Shown here: piece by piece, positions 1 to 8,515 of the stretch | Position numbering within the stretch: position 1 is the stretch's first letter | Layout: the number at the start of each line of letters is the position of its first letter | Assembly: GCF_002863305.2 (NCBI RefSeq) | Contig: NZ_CP136962.1 | Coordinates: 186,001 to 250,000 of the forward strand | Source: Neisseria perflava | Lineage (GTDB): Bacteria > Pseudomonadota > Gammaproteobacteria > Burkholderiales > Neisseriaceae | Direction of reading: 5' to 3' | Length of the DNA stretch: 64,000 nt | Made by a program: the position numbers and the translations under genes | The notes under the pieces: generated by a model | The model's input: the letters and a program-made list of their open reading frames with translations, nothing else | What the model was told of the DNA's origin: nothing | Databases searched by the model: none

Positions 1-1
1 G

Positions 2-1033
2 CAAGCAGCATCTGCGGCTGTCAATGAAAATGCGGCATCAGCAGCTCCTGCTTCCGATGTTCAAGATGTTATGGCTTCCGATAATCAAGAGAATGTATTG
101 GCTTCGGAACCTGTTGCTACGACTGATTCTGCTGCAGAGCCGTCAGAGAGTGAATCAGATGGTAATTTGTGGAAATGGTTGTTGGCAGGCGGCGCAGCCC
201 TTATTGCTGCTTGGTTGTTGTTGAGAGCTGCCGGTAAACGTAAAGACGAGCCGAAAGCCGCGTCTGCAAGCCGTAAGGATGAAGAAAAGCCTGTACAGAA
301 AAGTGTTGCTGCTTCAGCCACCGCTGCGGTTGCCGCAAGCAAAGTAACGCCGTCTGAAAAAACTCAAGAAGGTTTGCTTGTCGAAGATGATTTTGAAGAT
401 GATGTCGTTATCAATGAAGTAGAAGAATCTTCCAATGTTGACGATGTCAAACTTGACTTAGGCAAGATTGACCATAGTCAGGCAGGCATTCTTTCCAGTG
501 CGGTAACGCATGATGCAGAAACAGAGCAACGTCGTCATGCGGATTGGGACAATATCGAATCAACAGAAAGCGTGTACGAGCCTGAGCCGGAGAATCCGTA
601 TCAGCCGGTATCTGTTGTTATGCCTGAGCGAAATGAAGAGCCGCTAGAGTTTACAGTAGAAACGCCTGAAAATTCAGACGACCATGTGCCGCCATTCGAT
701 GTCAAGCAAGATCAGGACGTGCAAATTCAAGAAACCAAAGAAGAAGCAGAGAAAGAAGAAGCTGCTTCAGAGTTTGTGATTGAAGAAGGTGCATTGGAAT
801 GGGAAGCTGAAGATGTTTCAGTAGCTGCCGATAAAAGCAATAGCGAAAGAGGCTTTGTTTCAGAATCAGTCGGTATGACTGCTCCGCTCGAGGCTAAATA
901 TGATTTGGCCAAGATGTATATCGAGATCGGTGATCCTGAGGCAGCTCGCGAAACATTGCAAGGGCTGATTGAAGAAGCTGAAGGCGATATTCTATATAAA
1001 GCCCAAAAACTGATGAAAGAACTTGGCGCATAA
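2..1033 (+). CDS. fimV: FimV/TspA-like protein, C-terminal part (5' end outside window)
   Basis: The reading frame is open from the first bases of the window, so only the last 343 residues are seen. The visible part has an Ala/Ser-rich stretch, one membrane segment (LWKWLLAGGAALIAAWLLL), a long acidic linker rich in Glu and Asp, and a final helical repeat of about 45 residues (from APLEAKYDLAKMYIEIGDPEAARE). That order of one TM helix, acidic cytoplasmic region and C-terminal TPR-like domain is the FimV architecture. The neisserial member is TspA. FimV proteins are inner-membrane peptidoglycan-binding (LysM) proteins linked to type IV pilus function; the LysM part would lie upstream and is not visible. 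An ATG at 71 is internal and is not taken as the start. A hairpin terminator follows immediately. Confidence 0.85.
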   Translation, partial: QAASAAVNENAASAAPASDVQDVMASDNQENVLASEPVATTDSAAEPSESESDGNLWKWLLAGGAALIAAWLLLRAAGKRKDEPKAASASRKDEEKPVQKSVAASATAAVAASKVTPSEKTQEGLLVEDDFEDDVVINEVEESSNVDDVKLDLGKIDHSQAGILSSAVTHDAETEQRRHADWDNIESTESVYEPEPENPYQPVSVVMPERNEEPLEFTVETPENSDDHVPPFDVKQDQDVQIQETKEEAEKEEAASEFVIEEGALEWEAEDVSVAADKSNSERGFVSESVGMTAPLEAKYDLAKMYIEIGDPEAARETLQGLIEEAEGDILYKAQKLMKELGA

Positions 1034-1048
1034 GTGTCAGTCAAATGA

Positions 1049-1076
1049 AGATGCCGTTTCAGACGGCATCTTTTTT
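1049..1076 (+). terminator. DUS-derived hairpin terminator after fimV
   Basis: Stem AGATGCCGT pairs with ACGGCATCT and is followed by a run of T. The right arm carries a DUS in the AT dialect (ATGCCGTCTGAA on the minus strand). Confidence 0.75.
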
Positions 1077-1186
1077 ATGGTAAATTAAAAGATGAGATTT
1101 GGGCCGAATCCATTTTTAGATATGACAGTATTGCATGGCAGTTCTATGGTGGACGAAGATAAAGGCCGTCTGAAATATATGATGAG

Positions 1187-1211
1187 AGGCGTGTGATGAT
1201 CACGCCTTTTA
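1187..1211 (+). terminator. Hairpin terminator AGGCGTG/CACGCCT
   Basis: A 7-bp stem (1187-1193 with 1201-1207) precedes TTTT. It overlaps the stop codon of a doubtful 34-residue frame (1092-1196) and lies upstream of truA. Confidence 0.5.
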
Positions 1212-1264
1212 ATATTTGTTATTTGAGCGTGGACAACAATATCCATTTATAAGAAGTATAAGAA

Positions 1265-2110
1265 ATGACCGAACAAACGAATACAACAGGAAGTTCCATT
1301 CAGCGTTGGGCTTTAACCCTCTCTTATGACGGGAGCCGTTTTTATGGTTGGCAAAAACAGGCCGGAGACCTGCCGACTGTTCAGACGGCCTTAGAGCAGG
1401 CATTAACTTCAATAGCAGGAGAGCAGATTAATACGATTGTTGCAGGAAGGACGGATACGGGTGTGCATGCGACAGCTCAGGTCGTACACTTTGATACATC
1501 TGTAGGCCGTCCGGAGCAGGCGTGGGTGCGTGGAGTCAATGCGCATTTGCCTGACGGTGTGGCTGTATTACTTGCGCAAAAAGTTGCACCGCATTTCAAT
1601 GCCCGATTTGATGCTTATGGCCGGCATTACCGTTACTTGCTGGAGTCATCTCCAGTTCGCTCTCCGTTGTTGGTCGGCAGGGTGGGGTGGACGCATTTGA
1701 AATTAGATTTAAATCTGATGAGGCAGGCTGCTGCTTTATTGGAGGGTGAACATGACTTCTCCAGCTTTCGTGCGGCAGAGTGCCAGGCAAAATCGCCTAT
1801 AAAAACGCTGTATAGGTCAAGTATTAGTGGGACTCCTCGTTATTTGTGCCTTGATTTGCATGGAAATGCATTCTTGCATCATATGGTGCGCAATATTATG
1901 GGCGCATTGGTATATGTAGGAAGTGGCAGAATAAGTGTGGATGAATTTCAGTCAATCTTTCATGCAAGAAGCAGATTGAAAGCGCCTCCGACCTTTATGT
2001 CTGACGGTTTATATTTGACAGGCGTTGATTATCCTGATGAGTTTGGGGTGGTAAGACTGCCTCTGCCTGAGTGGATGAGTGTTTTGGGTAATGGTTTTCA
2101 GACGACCTGA
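1265..2110 (+). CDS. truA: tRNA pseudouridine(38-40) synthase TruA
   Basis: TruA converts uridines 38, 39 and 40 of the tRNA anticodon arm to pseudouridine in the cytoplasm. The protein has 281 residues, a normal length. The catalytic motif GRTDTGVHA is at residues 61-69, with Asp64 the expected nucleophile. Other family landmarks are [10 protein letters not shown] near the N terminus, YRYLL in the middle and [11 protein letters not shown] near residue 205. The start at 1265 gives an N terminus slightly longer than the conserved core, and no strong ribosome binding site is visible. The 3' end contains a DUS in the variant form AGGTCGTCTGAA (minus strand, 2097-2108). truA behind the fimV/tspA-type gene matches the neisserial gene order. 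Confidence 0.95.
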   Translation: MTEQTNTTGSSIQRWALTLSYDGSRFYGWQKQAGDLPTVQTALEQALTSIAGEQINTIVAGRTDTGVHATAQVVHFDTSVGRPEQAWVRGVNAHLPDGVAVLLAQKVAPHFNARFDAYGRHYRYLLESSPVRSPLLVGRVGWTHLKLDLNLMRQAAALLEGEHDFSSFRAAECQAKSPIKTLYRSSISGTPRYLCLDLHGNAFLHHMVRNIMGALVYVGSGRISVDEFQSIFHARSRLKAPPTFMSDGLYLTGVDYPDEFGVVRLPLPEWMSVLGNGFQTT

Positions 2111-2296
2111 CTGCGGACTGTTGGTATAAAAGCAACAAAATAGCGTGATTGATGTGTAAATTGATAAAGTGTTGTAAAAATGCAAATCTTGGTTTTAAAG
2201 AAATTTATCATTGATTTTAAATAATAAATTTCCATTATTTGGGTTATCTCCACCTTTATTTGGTTTCTGCGGTAGCGGAGGTTGGTCGAATAAAGT

Positions 2297-2325
2297 TTGT
2301 TTTTTTAGAGAGGAGCAATTATAGT
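2297..2325 (+). promoter_or_regulatory. Candidate porin promoter
   Basis: TTGTTT (2297-2302) and TATAGT (2320-2325) are 17 nt apart, about 95 nt upstream of the porin start. The gene-free stretch 2111-2423 also holds two inverted repeats in the presumed leader: GGAATC/GATTCC near 2335 and CTAAGC/GCTTAAG near 2365. Ribosome binding site AAAGGA lies just before the ATG. The promoter is predicted by eye only. Confidence 0.45.
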
Positions 2326-2423
2326 AACAGTCATGGAATCGCTGATTCCAGCGATAAAGTAAGCCTAAGCGGATTGTCCGGTCTGCTTAAGTTATTTCTT
2401 CACAATAGAAAAGGAATACAGCA

Positions 2424-3485
2424 ATGAAAAAATCTCTGATTGCTCTGACTTTGGCAGCTCTGCCTGTTGCAGCTATGGCTGATGTGACTCTGTACGGTCA
2501 AGTTAAAGCCGGCGTTGAAATTTCTAAAGTAAAAGAAGGTAAGACTACTTCTAAAACTGCTACTGAGATTGCTGACTACGGTTCTCGCATCGGCTTCAAA
2601 GGCCACGAACACTTGGGTAGCAACTTGAATGCTATTTGGCAAGTTGAACAAAACACTTCTATCGCCGGTGGTGATTCTGGTTTCGCGACCCGTGAATCTT
2701 TCTTGGGCTTGGAAGGCGGTTTCGGTAAAGTTCGTGCTGGTAAATTGGATACTTCTCTGAAAAACAGCAGCGACAGCTTCGACCCTTGGGAATCTAGTAA
2801 TGCTAACGCAGACGCTCTGCAATTGGGTAAAATCAAACGTGTAGATACTCGTAAAGTATCTGTACGTTACGACACTCCTGTGTTTGGTGGTTTCAGTGCA
2901 AGCGTACAATACCAACCTCGCGACAATGCTAACCCTAGCGACAAATACGATCACGCTGTGAAAAGCCGTGAATCTTACGACTTGGGCTTGAACTACGAAA
3001 ATTCTGGTTTCTTCGGTCGCTACGCTGGTTCTTATGCTAAACGTGCTGACTTGACTTCTGGTTACCTGGATGCATTCAACCACAACACTACTTTGGCTGC
3101 CGGTACTTACAAAGATCACCAAGCTCACCGTCTGACTGCTGGTTACGATGCTAACAACCTGATGGTTGCTGTTGTAGGCCAATACGAAGGCTTTAAAGCT
3201 GACGTAGCTGGTGCTAAGAAAAACGAACGTACTGAAGTTGGTGCAACTGCTGCTTACCGCTTCGGCAACGTAACTCCTCGTGTTTCTTACGCTCACGGCT
3301 TCAAAGCTAAAGAAGAAGGCGTGAAACAAGAGAACAGCGCGTACAACCAAGTTATCGTTGGTGCTGACTACGACTTCTCTAAACGCACTTCTGCCCTGTT
3401 GTCTGCCGGCTGGTTGAAAGAAGGCAAAGGCGATGCTAAATACGAGAAAACTGCTGGTACTGTTGGCCTGCGTCACAAATTCTAA
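2424..3485 (+). CDS. porB: Major outer-membrane porin, neisserial PorB type
   Basis: The product is a 353-residue trimeric 16-strand beta-barrel porin of the Gram-negative porin family. It has a typical Sec signal peptide (residues 1-19, cleavage after AMA). The mature protein begins DVTLYGQVKAGVE, as neisserial porins do, and ends in GLRHKF with the terminal Phe used as the BAM recognition signal. Alternating hydrophobic/polar strands run throughout, and charged variable stretches (for example around residues 180-215) would be surface loops. Codon use is strongly biased towards highly expressed codons. This bias creates a long but meaningless open frame on the opposite strand. A strong terminator follows. 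PorB versus another porin class is judged from overall likeness, so the symbol is less certain than the family. Confidence 0.9.
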   Translation: MKKSLIALTLAALPVAAMADVTLYGQVKAGVEISKVKEGKTTSKTATEIADYGSRIGFKGHEHLGSNLNAIWQVEQNTSIAGGDSGFATRESFLGLEGGFGKVRAGKLDTSLKNSSDSFDPWESSNANADALQLGKIKRVDTRKVSVRYDTPVFGGFSASVQYQPRDNANPSDKYDHAVKSRESYDLGLNYENSGFFGRYAGSYAKRADLTSGYLDAFNHNTTLAAGTYKDHQAHRLTAGYDANNLMVAVVGQYEGFKADVAGAKKNERTEVGATAAYRFGNVTPRVSYAHGFKAKEEGVKQENSAYNQVIVGADYDFSKRTSALLSAGWLKEGKGDAKYEKTAGTVGLRHKF

Positions 3486-3505
3486 TCTGATTTAAGATTA
3501 GTCTG

Positions 3506-3540
3506 AAAAAGAGCCTGTTTTATACAGGCTCTTTTTGTTT
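3506..3540 (+). terminator. Porin rho-independent terminator
   Basis: AAAAAGAGCCTG (3506-3517) pairs with CAGGCTCTTTTT (3525-3536), giving a 12-bp stem with a 7-nt loop and a T tract. The rest of the gap to nosR (3541-3898) is very AT-rich; it holds one DUS at about 3597-3608 and the nosR promoter. Confidence 0.85.
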
Positions 3541-3820
3541 TCGTAGGGAGTGTATTTTGTTATTGCAGGAGCAGATTAAAGTATTTTCGATATTTTTTCA
3601 GACGGCCTATGGGAATCTAAACCGGGTTATATTCTATTAAATATATGCCAAACAAAATTTTGGAAATTGTTTTGAGTATTATTATAAATAAGTTAACAAT
3701 ATAAAGATGGTTATTGAATTAAGTTGATTTTCCTATATTTCATGTCTACTAATAAAAGATTTATTTTTATAGTTCTAAAGTATTATTAGCATGTAGAATT
3801 TGGTTTTAAGATTTGTAAAT

Positions 3821-3862
3821 TTGATTTTAATCAAATTATTGCCGATAGATGATTCATATAAT
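3821..3862 (+). promoter_or_regulatory. nosR promoter with perfect FNR box (class II)
   Basis: TTGATTTTAATCAA at 3821-3834 matches the FNR/ANR consensus TTGAT-N4-ATCAA exactly. A consensus -10 box TATAAT sits at 3857-3862. If transcription starts 7 nt after the -10, at 3869, the FNR box is centred at -41.5, the classical position for a class II FNR-activated promoter, and no -35 hexamer is needed. This predicts induction of the nos genes under oxygen limitation. A ribosome binding site GGGAA precedes the nosR ATG. Confidence 0.8.
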
Positions 3863-3898
3863 ATAAGTGTTTAGAGTATCGATATATCGGGAATAGCC

Positions 3899-6247
3899 AT
3901 GTCCTGTCTTGAAATGAAGTGCTTAAGTGGCATTTGGAAACGAATCCTTGTGCTGTTTGCTGTATTTTCTATGATGATAGTAAGCCTACCTGCTTACGCA
4001 GAGCGCTTGCCTGATTTCTTGGCAAAAATTCAGCCTTCTGAAATTTTTCCTGGTGCTGATCGTTACGGCAAACCTGAAGGTAAGCCTTTGGTTGCTCGTG
4101 TATATAAAGGCGAAGAGCAGCTTGGCTTGGTTTATATCACGACTGATGTGGTCAATACGCGTGGTTATTCGAGTAAGCCGATTGATACGATGGTCGCATT
4201 GGCCAATGATGGCACTATTGCGGGAGCAAAATTGGTTGAACACCATGAACCAATTATGCTGATTGGTATTCCGCAATCCCGTGTCGATAAATTCATTGAT
4301 AAATATATTGGCTTAAATTTTATTAAAAATCCTCCTCAGCCAGGTGTGGCTCCTGCTGATATCATCAGCGGTGCGACTGTAACGTTGATGGTGATTAATG
4401 ACAGTATTCAGCGTTCTGTCAAATCGGTTATTCATCAATATCATTTGGGTACGGATAAAGCGACTCAAGCCGGTGCTGCTGCCGCTTCTGGTGAGCAGGC
4501 TGCAAATGAGCCTGCGGTTCAAACCCGTCCCCGTCGTGCTGTGAATCCTGATAAACAAGACATTCAGTCTTGGAATGCGTTGTTAGAACAAAAAGCTGTT
4601 GGTCATCTGCATATTTCTGTTGACGATATCAACAAACTGTTTGAAAAAGGCGGTAAAGCCGGTGTTGCAGATCATGCAGAGCAGGGAGATGGTAACGATA
4701 CATTCGTTGATTTATATGTTGCTTTGGTCAGCCAACCTTCTATCGGTAAAAGCCTTTTAGGTGAAGCCGGTTGGAATAATCTGCAAAAACGTTTGCAACC
4801 AGGTCAACAGGCAATTATGGTTGCCGGTGAAGGCCGATACTCTTGGAAAGGCTCAGGCTATGTGCGTGGCGGTATCTTCGACCGTATCGAAATGATTCAG
4901 GGCGATACCAGCTTCCGTTTTACCGATGCACAACATGAGCGTGTAGTTGCTTTGGCAGCGGAAGGTGCGCCTGCATTTAAAGAGGTTTCTTGGTTTACTA
5001 TCCCTGAAGGTGTGGAATTTGATGCTGCCGAGCCATGGCGTTTACAACTGATGATTCAACGTGTGTTGAGCGTTAACGATAAAGCTTTCGTAACTGCAGA
5101 TTTGGATTACGAATTGCCAAAAGGCTACTATGTCGATGATCCAAAAGCACCACCTGTTGAAATCAGCGCGCCGGTTGAGCAAGTTGCGGCTGCAGCTTCA
5201 GCACCTGAAAGTACGGGTATTGCCGAAGATGCGACTGCCGGTGATGATGGTGTTTCCAACCAACTTTGGAAACAAGTTTGGAAAGCCAAACAAGGTCAAA
5301 TTATTGTTGTCGGTATTGCTTTGACAATTCTCCTGTTGGTATTCTTGTTCCAAGACTGGATTGTACGTTACGAAAAATGGTATGACCGTTTCCGCCTCTG
5401 CTTCCTGACATTTACCCTGGTTTATATTGGTTGGTATGCGCAAGCGCAATTATCGGTTGTCAATACATTAACCTTGTTCTCCGCAATTTTGACTGAATTC
5501 CACTGGGAATTCTTCCTGATGGATCCGCTGGTGTTCATTCTGTGGCTCTTTACAGCGGCAACTATGCTGTTGTGGAACAGGGGTACGTTCTGTGGCTGGC
5601 TGTGTCCTTTCGGTTCATTGCAGGAGTTGACCAATCGCCTTGCTAAAAAACTGGGCGTAAAACAAATTACTGTGCCACATCTGTTGCATACGCGCCTGAC
5701 AGCCATTAAATATGTTATCTTCTTCGGTTTGCTGGCTATTTCCCTGTACGACTTGGGCACTGCTGAAAAATTTGCAGAAGTTGAACCTTTCAAAACTGCG
5801 ATTATTTTGAAATTCATGCGTGAATGGTGGTTTGTTATGTTCGCCGCCGCTTTGCTGATTGCAGGCTTGTTCATCGAACGTTTCTTCTGCCGTTATCTGT
5901 GTCCTTTGGGTGCAGGTATTGCATTGCCGGGCCGCTTCCGTGTGTTTGATTGGCTGCGCCGTTATAAAATGTGCGGTAACCCATGCCAGATTTGTACACA
6001 CGAATGTCCCGTACAGGCAATCGCACCTGAAGGCGACATTCATCCGAACGAATGTATCCAATGTCTGCATTGTCAGGTAATGTATCATCACGATACGCGT
6101 TGTCCTCAAGTAGTGGCAACGAATAAGAAAAAACAAAAACAAGCGGCGGCAAAAGCTGAACAGCATGATGCGGCAGCGACGCAAAATGCTCAAGAACAAG
6201 TCGTCCAGTTTGTTAAAAAAGAATCGGCAATCAGTGTCGACAAGTAG
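3899..6247 (+). CDS. nosR: NosR, membrane iron-sulfur/flavoprotein for N2O respiration
   Basis: NosR is thought to pass electrons from the quinol pool to nitrous oxide reductase and is needed for nos expression or activity. Its 782 residues show the whole family layout. An N-terminal signal/TM segment lies at about 14-34. A periplasmic FMN-binding domain carries SGAT at 157-160, with Thr160 the likely covalent FMN site. A long linker is followed by several TM helices from about residue 460. Two CP motifs, FCGWLCPFG (about 564-572) and FFCRYLCPLG (about 660-670), lie between the helices. Two ferredoxin-like [4Fe-4S] clusters follow (CGNPCQICTHECP and CIQCLHC, about 692-726). All expected cysteines are present. 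It is the first gene of the cluster, 108 nt before nosZ, with a DUS in the gap. An alternative start is Met6. Confidence 0.95.
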   Translation: MSCLEMKCLSGIWKRILVLFAVFSMMIVSLPAYAERLPDFLAKIQPSEIFPGADRYGKPEGKPLVARVYKGEEQLGLVYITTDVVNTRGYSSKPIDTMVALANDGTIAGAKLVEHHEPIMLIGIPQSRVDKFIDKYIGLNFIKNPPQPGVAPADIISGATVTLMVINDSIQRSVKSVIHQYHLGTDKATQAGAAAASGEQAANEPAVQTRPRRAVNPDKQDIQSWNALLEQKAVGHLHISVDDINKLFEKGGKAGVADHAEQGDGNDTFVDLYVALVSQPSIGKSLLGEAGWNNLQKRLQPGQQAIMVAGEGRYSWKGSGYVRGGIFDRIEMIQGDTSFRFTDAQHERVVALAAEGAPAFKEVSWFTIPEGVEFDAAEPWRLQLMIQRVLSVNDKAFVTADLDYELPKGYYVDDPKAPPVEISAPVEQVAAAASAPESTGIAEDATAGDDGVSNQLWKQVWKAKQGQIIVVGIALTILLLVFLFQDWIVRYEKWYDRFRLCFLTFTLVYIGWYAQAQLSVVNTLTLFSAILTEFHWEFFLMDPLVFILWLFTAATMLLWNRGTFCGWLCPFGSLQELTNRLAKKLGVKQITVPHLLHTRLTAIKYVIFFGLLAISLYDLGTAEKFAEVEPFKTAIILKFMREWWFVMFAAALLIAGLFIERFFCRYLCPLGAGIALPGRFRVFDWLRRYKMCGNPCQICTHECPVQAIAPEGDIHPNECIQCLHCQVMYHHDTRCPQVVATNKKKQKQAAAKAEQHDAAATQNAQEQVVQFVKKESAISVDK

Positions 6248-6355
6248 TAATTTATCAATAAAAAAGAGGGCTGTATCGGCAGCCCGACTTAGAAAATTTT
6301 TCATCGGCAGGCCGTCTGAAAAATCGGCCGCCAGATTTTATCCAAGGAGTGTCGT

Positions 6356-8323
6356 ATGTCAGACGAAAAATTAGAACAAAACGGCTTAAGCCGTCGTTCA
6401 TTCTTAGGTACTGCCGCTGCTTCCGGTGCAGGTATTGCCGGTGCCGGTTTGTTGGGCTTGGCCGGTTGCTCTAACGGCGAGGGTGATAAAGCTGCTGCTT
6501 CCGGTGCTGCACCTGCCGAAAAAGCCGCTGCTCATTCTGCCGAGCCGGGCAAACAAACTTCCGAAGTCGGTCCGGGCGAACTTGACCAATACTACGGTTT
6601 CTTGTCAGGCGGTCAATCAGGCGAAATGCGCTTGATCGGCGTACCTTCTATGCGTGAGTTGATGCGTATCCCTGTATTCAATATGGATAGCGCTACTGGT
6701 TGGGGTCGTACCAACGAGAGCCTGCGTATTTTGAATGAAAAAATTACGCCGGAAACCCGTAAATTCCTGCAAGACAGCGGTCTGCGCTGCTACCCTAACG
6801 GCGACTTGCACCACCCGCACTTGTCTTTTACCGATCAAACTTACGACGGCCGCTATGCATATGCCAACGATAAAGCAAATAACCGCGTTTGCCGTATCCG
6901 CTTGGATGTGATGAAAACCGATAAAATCGTTGAAATTCCAAACGTTTCAGGTGTTCACGGTCTGCGTCCTCAACGCTATCCGAAAACTGGCTACGTATTT
7001 GCCAACGGCGAGCATATCGTTCCTGTTGACGGCGTAGGCAAATGGGATGATCCTAAAACTTGGAATGCCGTTTATACTGCAGTTGACGGCGAAACCATGG
7101 ACATCGCATGGCAAGTATTGGTAGACGGTAACTTGGATAATGGCGATGCCGACTACCAAGGTAAATACTCTTTCTCTACCTGCTATAACTCTGAACGCGC
7201 TCTGACTGTACAAGGTGCTTCTTCTAACGAGCAAGACTGGTGTGTGGTATTTAACCTGGCCGCCATCGAAGAAGGCATCAAAAAAGGCGACTTCAAAGAA
7301 GTTAACGGCGTGAAAATGTTGGACGGTCGTGCGGAAGCCAACTCTCCATACACTCGTTACATCCCGGTTCCTAACTCTCCTCACGGCTGTAATGCAAGCC
7401 CTGACGGCAAATACATCATGCTCAACGGTAAACTGTCTCCAACCGTTACCGTATTGGATGTCAGCAAACTGGATGACTTGTTTGCAGGTAAAATCAAAGA
7501 GCGCGATGTTGTCGTAGCCGAGCCTCAACTGGGTCTTGGCCCATTACACACTGCATTTGACGGTCGCGGCAATGCCTATACCACATTGTTTATCGACAGC
7601 CAAATGGTGAAATGGAACATCGACGATGCGATTAAAGCCTATAAAGGCGAGAAAATCGATCCGATCAAACAAAAACTCGACGTTCACTATCAACCTGGCC
7701 ACAACCACACTACCATGGGCGAAACCAAAGAAGCCGACGGTAAATGGTTGGTATCTTTGAACAAGTTCTCTAAAGACCGCTTCTTGAATGCCGGTCCTTT
7801 GAAACCTGAGTGTGACCAATTGATCGACATCTCCGGCGACGAAATGCGTCTGGTGCATGACAATCCGACTTTTGCCGAACCACACGACTTGTGCTTGGTT
7901 GCCGCGTCTAAAGTAAACCCAAGTAAAACTTGGGACCGCAAAGACCCATGGTTCTGGCAAGAAGCTTTGGAACAAGCTCAAAAAGACGGTGTTGAGCTTG
8001 AAAAAGCTGCCAAAGTCGTACGTGAAGGCAACAAAGTACGCGTGTACATGACTGCCGTTGCGCCTGCTTACAGCGTTCCTCAATTTGAAGTGAATCAAGG
8101 CGACGAAGTTACCGTATATGTAACCAACGTTGAGACCATTGAAGACTTGACTCACGGCTTTACTTTGGAAGGTTATGGCATTGCTATGGAGATTGGCCCG
8201 CAAGCTACATCTTCTGTAACCTTCAAAGCTGTCCGTCCAGGTGTACACTGGTACTACTGCCAATGGTTCTGCCACGCATTGCACATGGAAATGTCTGGCC
8301 AAATGATTGTTAAACCAAAATAA
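6356..8323 (+). CDS. nosZ: Nitrous oxide reductase NosZ
   Basis: NosZ reduces N2O to N2 in the periplasm, the last step of denitrification. The 655-residue protein has a seven-bladed propeller holding the CuZ cluster and a C-terminal cupredoxin domain holding CuA. The CuZ-type signature [10 protein letters not shown] is present. CuA ligands are all visible: His600, Cys635, Trp637, Cys639, His643 and Met646, in [16 protein letters not shown]. Twin arginines at 13-14 (RRSFLG) form a Tat signal, placing it among Tat-exported clade I enzymes. Unusually, the leader ends in a lipobox, LAGC with Cys38. Ribosome binding site AAGGAG precedes the ATG. The gene is full length, unlike the broken copies reported in pathogenic Neisseria. 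Confidence 0.97.
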   Translation: MSDEKLEQNGLSRRSFLGTAAASGAGIAGAGLLGLAGCSNGEGDKAAASGAAPAEKAAAHSAEPGKQTSEVGPGELDQYYGFLSGGQSGEMRLIGVPSMRELMRIPVFNMDSATGWGRTNESLRILNEKITPETRKFLQDSGLRCYPNGDLHHPHLSFTDQTYDGRYAYANDKANNRVCRIRLDVMKTDKIVEIPNVSGVHGLRPQRYPKTGYVFANGEHIVPVDGVGKWDDPKTWNAVYTAVDGETMDIAWQVLVDGNLDNGDADYQGKYSFSTCYNSERALTVQGASSNEQDWCVVFNLAAIEEGIKKGDFKEVNGVKMLDGRAEANSPYTRYIPVPNSPHGCNASPDGKYIMLNGKLSPTVTVLDVSKLDDLFAGKIKERDVVVAEPQLGLGPLHTAFDGRGNAYTTLFIDSQMVKWNIDDAIKAYKGEKIDPIKQKLDVHYQPGHNHTTMGETKEADGKWLVSLNKFSKDRFLNAGPLKPECDQLIDISGDEMRLVHDNPTFAEPHDLCLVAASKVNPSKTWDRKDPWFWQEALEQAQKDGVELEKAAKVVREGNKVRVYMTAVAPAYSVPQFEVNQGDEVTVYVTNVETIEDLTHGFTLEGYGIAMEIGPQATSSVTFKAVRPGVHWYYCQWFCHALHMEMSGQMIVKPK

Positions 8324-8348
8324 TTTCGGTTTGATGATTTAATTCTTC

Positions 8349-8385
8349 AGGCCGTCTGAAAAAACATTCTTTCAGACGGCCTTTA
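8349..8385 (+). terminator. Inverted DUS pair after nosZ
   Basis: AGGCCGTCTGAAA pairs with TTTCAGACGGCCT, followed by TTTA. It may attenuate transcription between nosZ and the downstream nosDFYL genes. Confidence 0.6.
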
Positions 8386-8451
8386 TAGCAAAGTTGTTTG
8401 TCGGCCGATATGGCCACAAAATGAAAGCCATCATCAGACAGCTTTGCTATA
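8384..8451 (+). other. 68-nt imperfect palindrome between nosZ and nosD
   Basis: TATAGCAAAGTTGTTTG (8384-8400) faces its near-complement at 8435-8451. Ten outer pairs are perfect, and the two further mismatches become G-U pairs in RNA, so the RNA stem could be 17 bp. Inside, ATGGC (8410-8414) can pair with GCCAT (8427-8431). It is not a Correia element by its terminal sequence. It may be a structured leader for nosD, a small RNA, or a miniature mobile element; the sequence alone does not decide. Confidence 0.45.
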
Positions 8452-8515
8452 ACACCAAAATACCTGTTTCCGCATCGGTTTATCATGCGGCAAGCAGGCC
8501 GTCTGAAATAGAGAT

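Noticed and set aside
2400..3476. 358-residue open frame on the minus strand opposite the porin
   Set aside because: It mirrors the whole porin gene and arises from the strong codon bias of a highly expressed gene. Its composition (rich in Phe, Ser, Thr and Val) matches no protein family and has no start signal.
7544..8302. 252-residue minus-strand frame inside nosZ
   Set aside because: Shadow of nosZ; no recognisable domain or ribosome binding site, while the plus strand carries all copper ligands.
8384..8451. Calling the nosZ-nosD element a Correia element because it begins TATAG
   Set aside because: Only the first five bases agree; the rest of the arm differs and the length is far below that of Correia elements.
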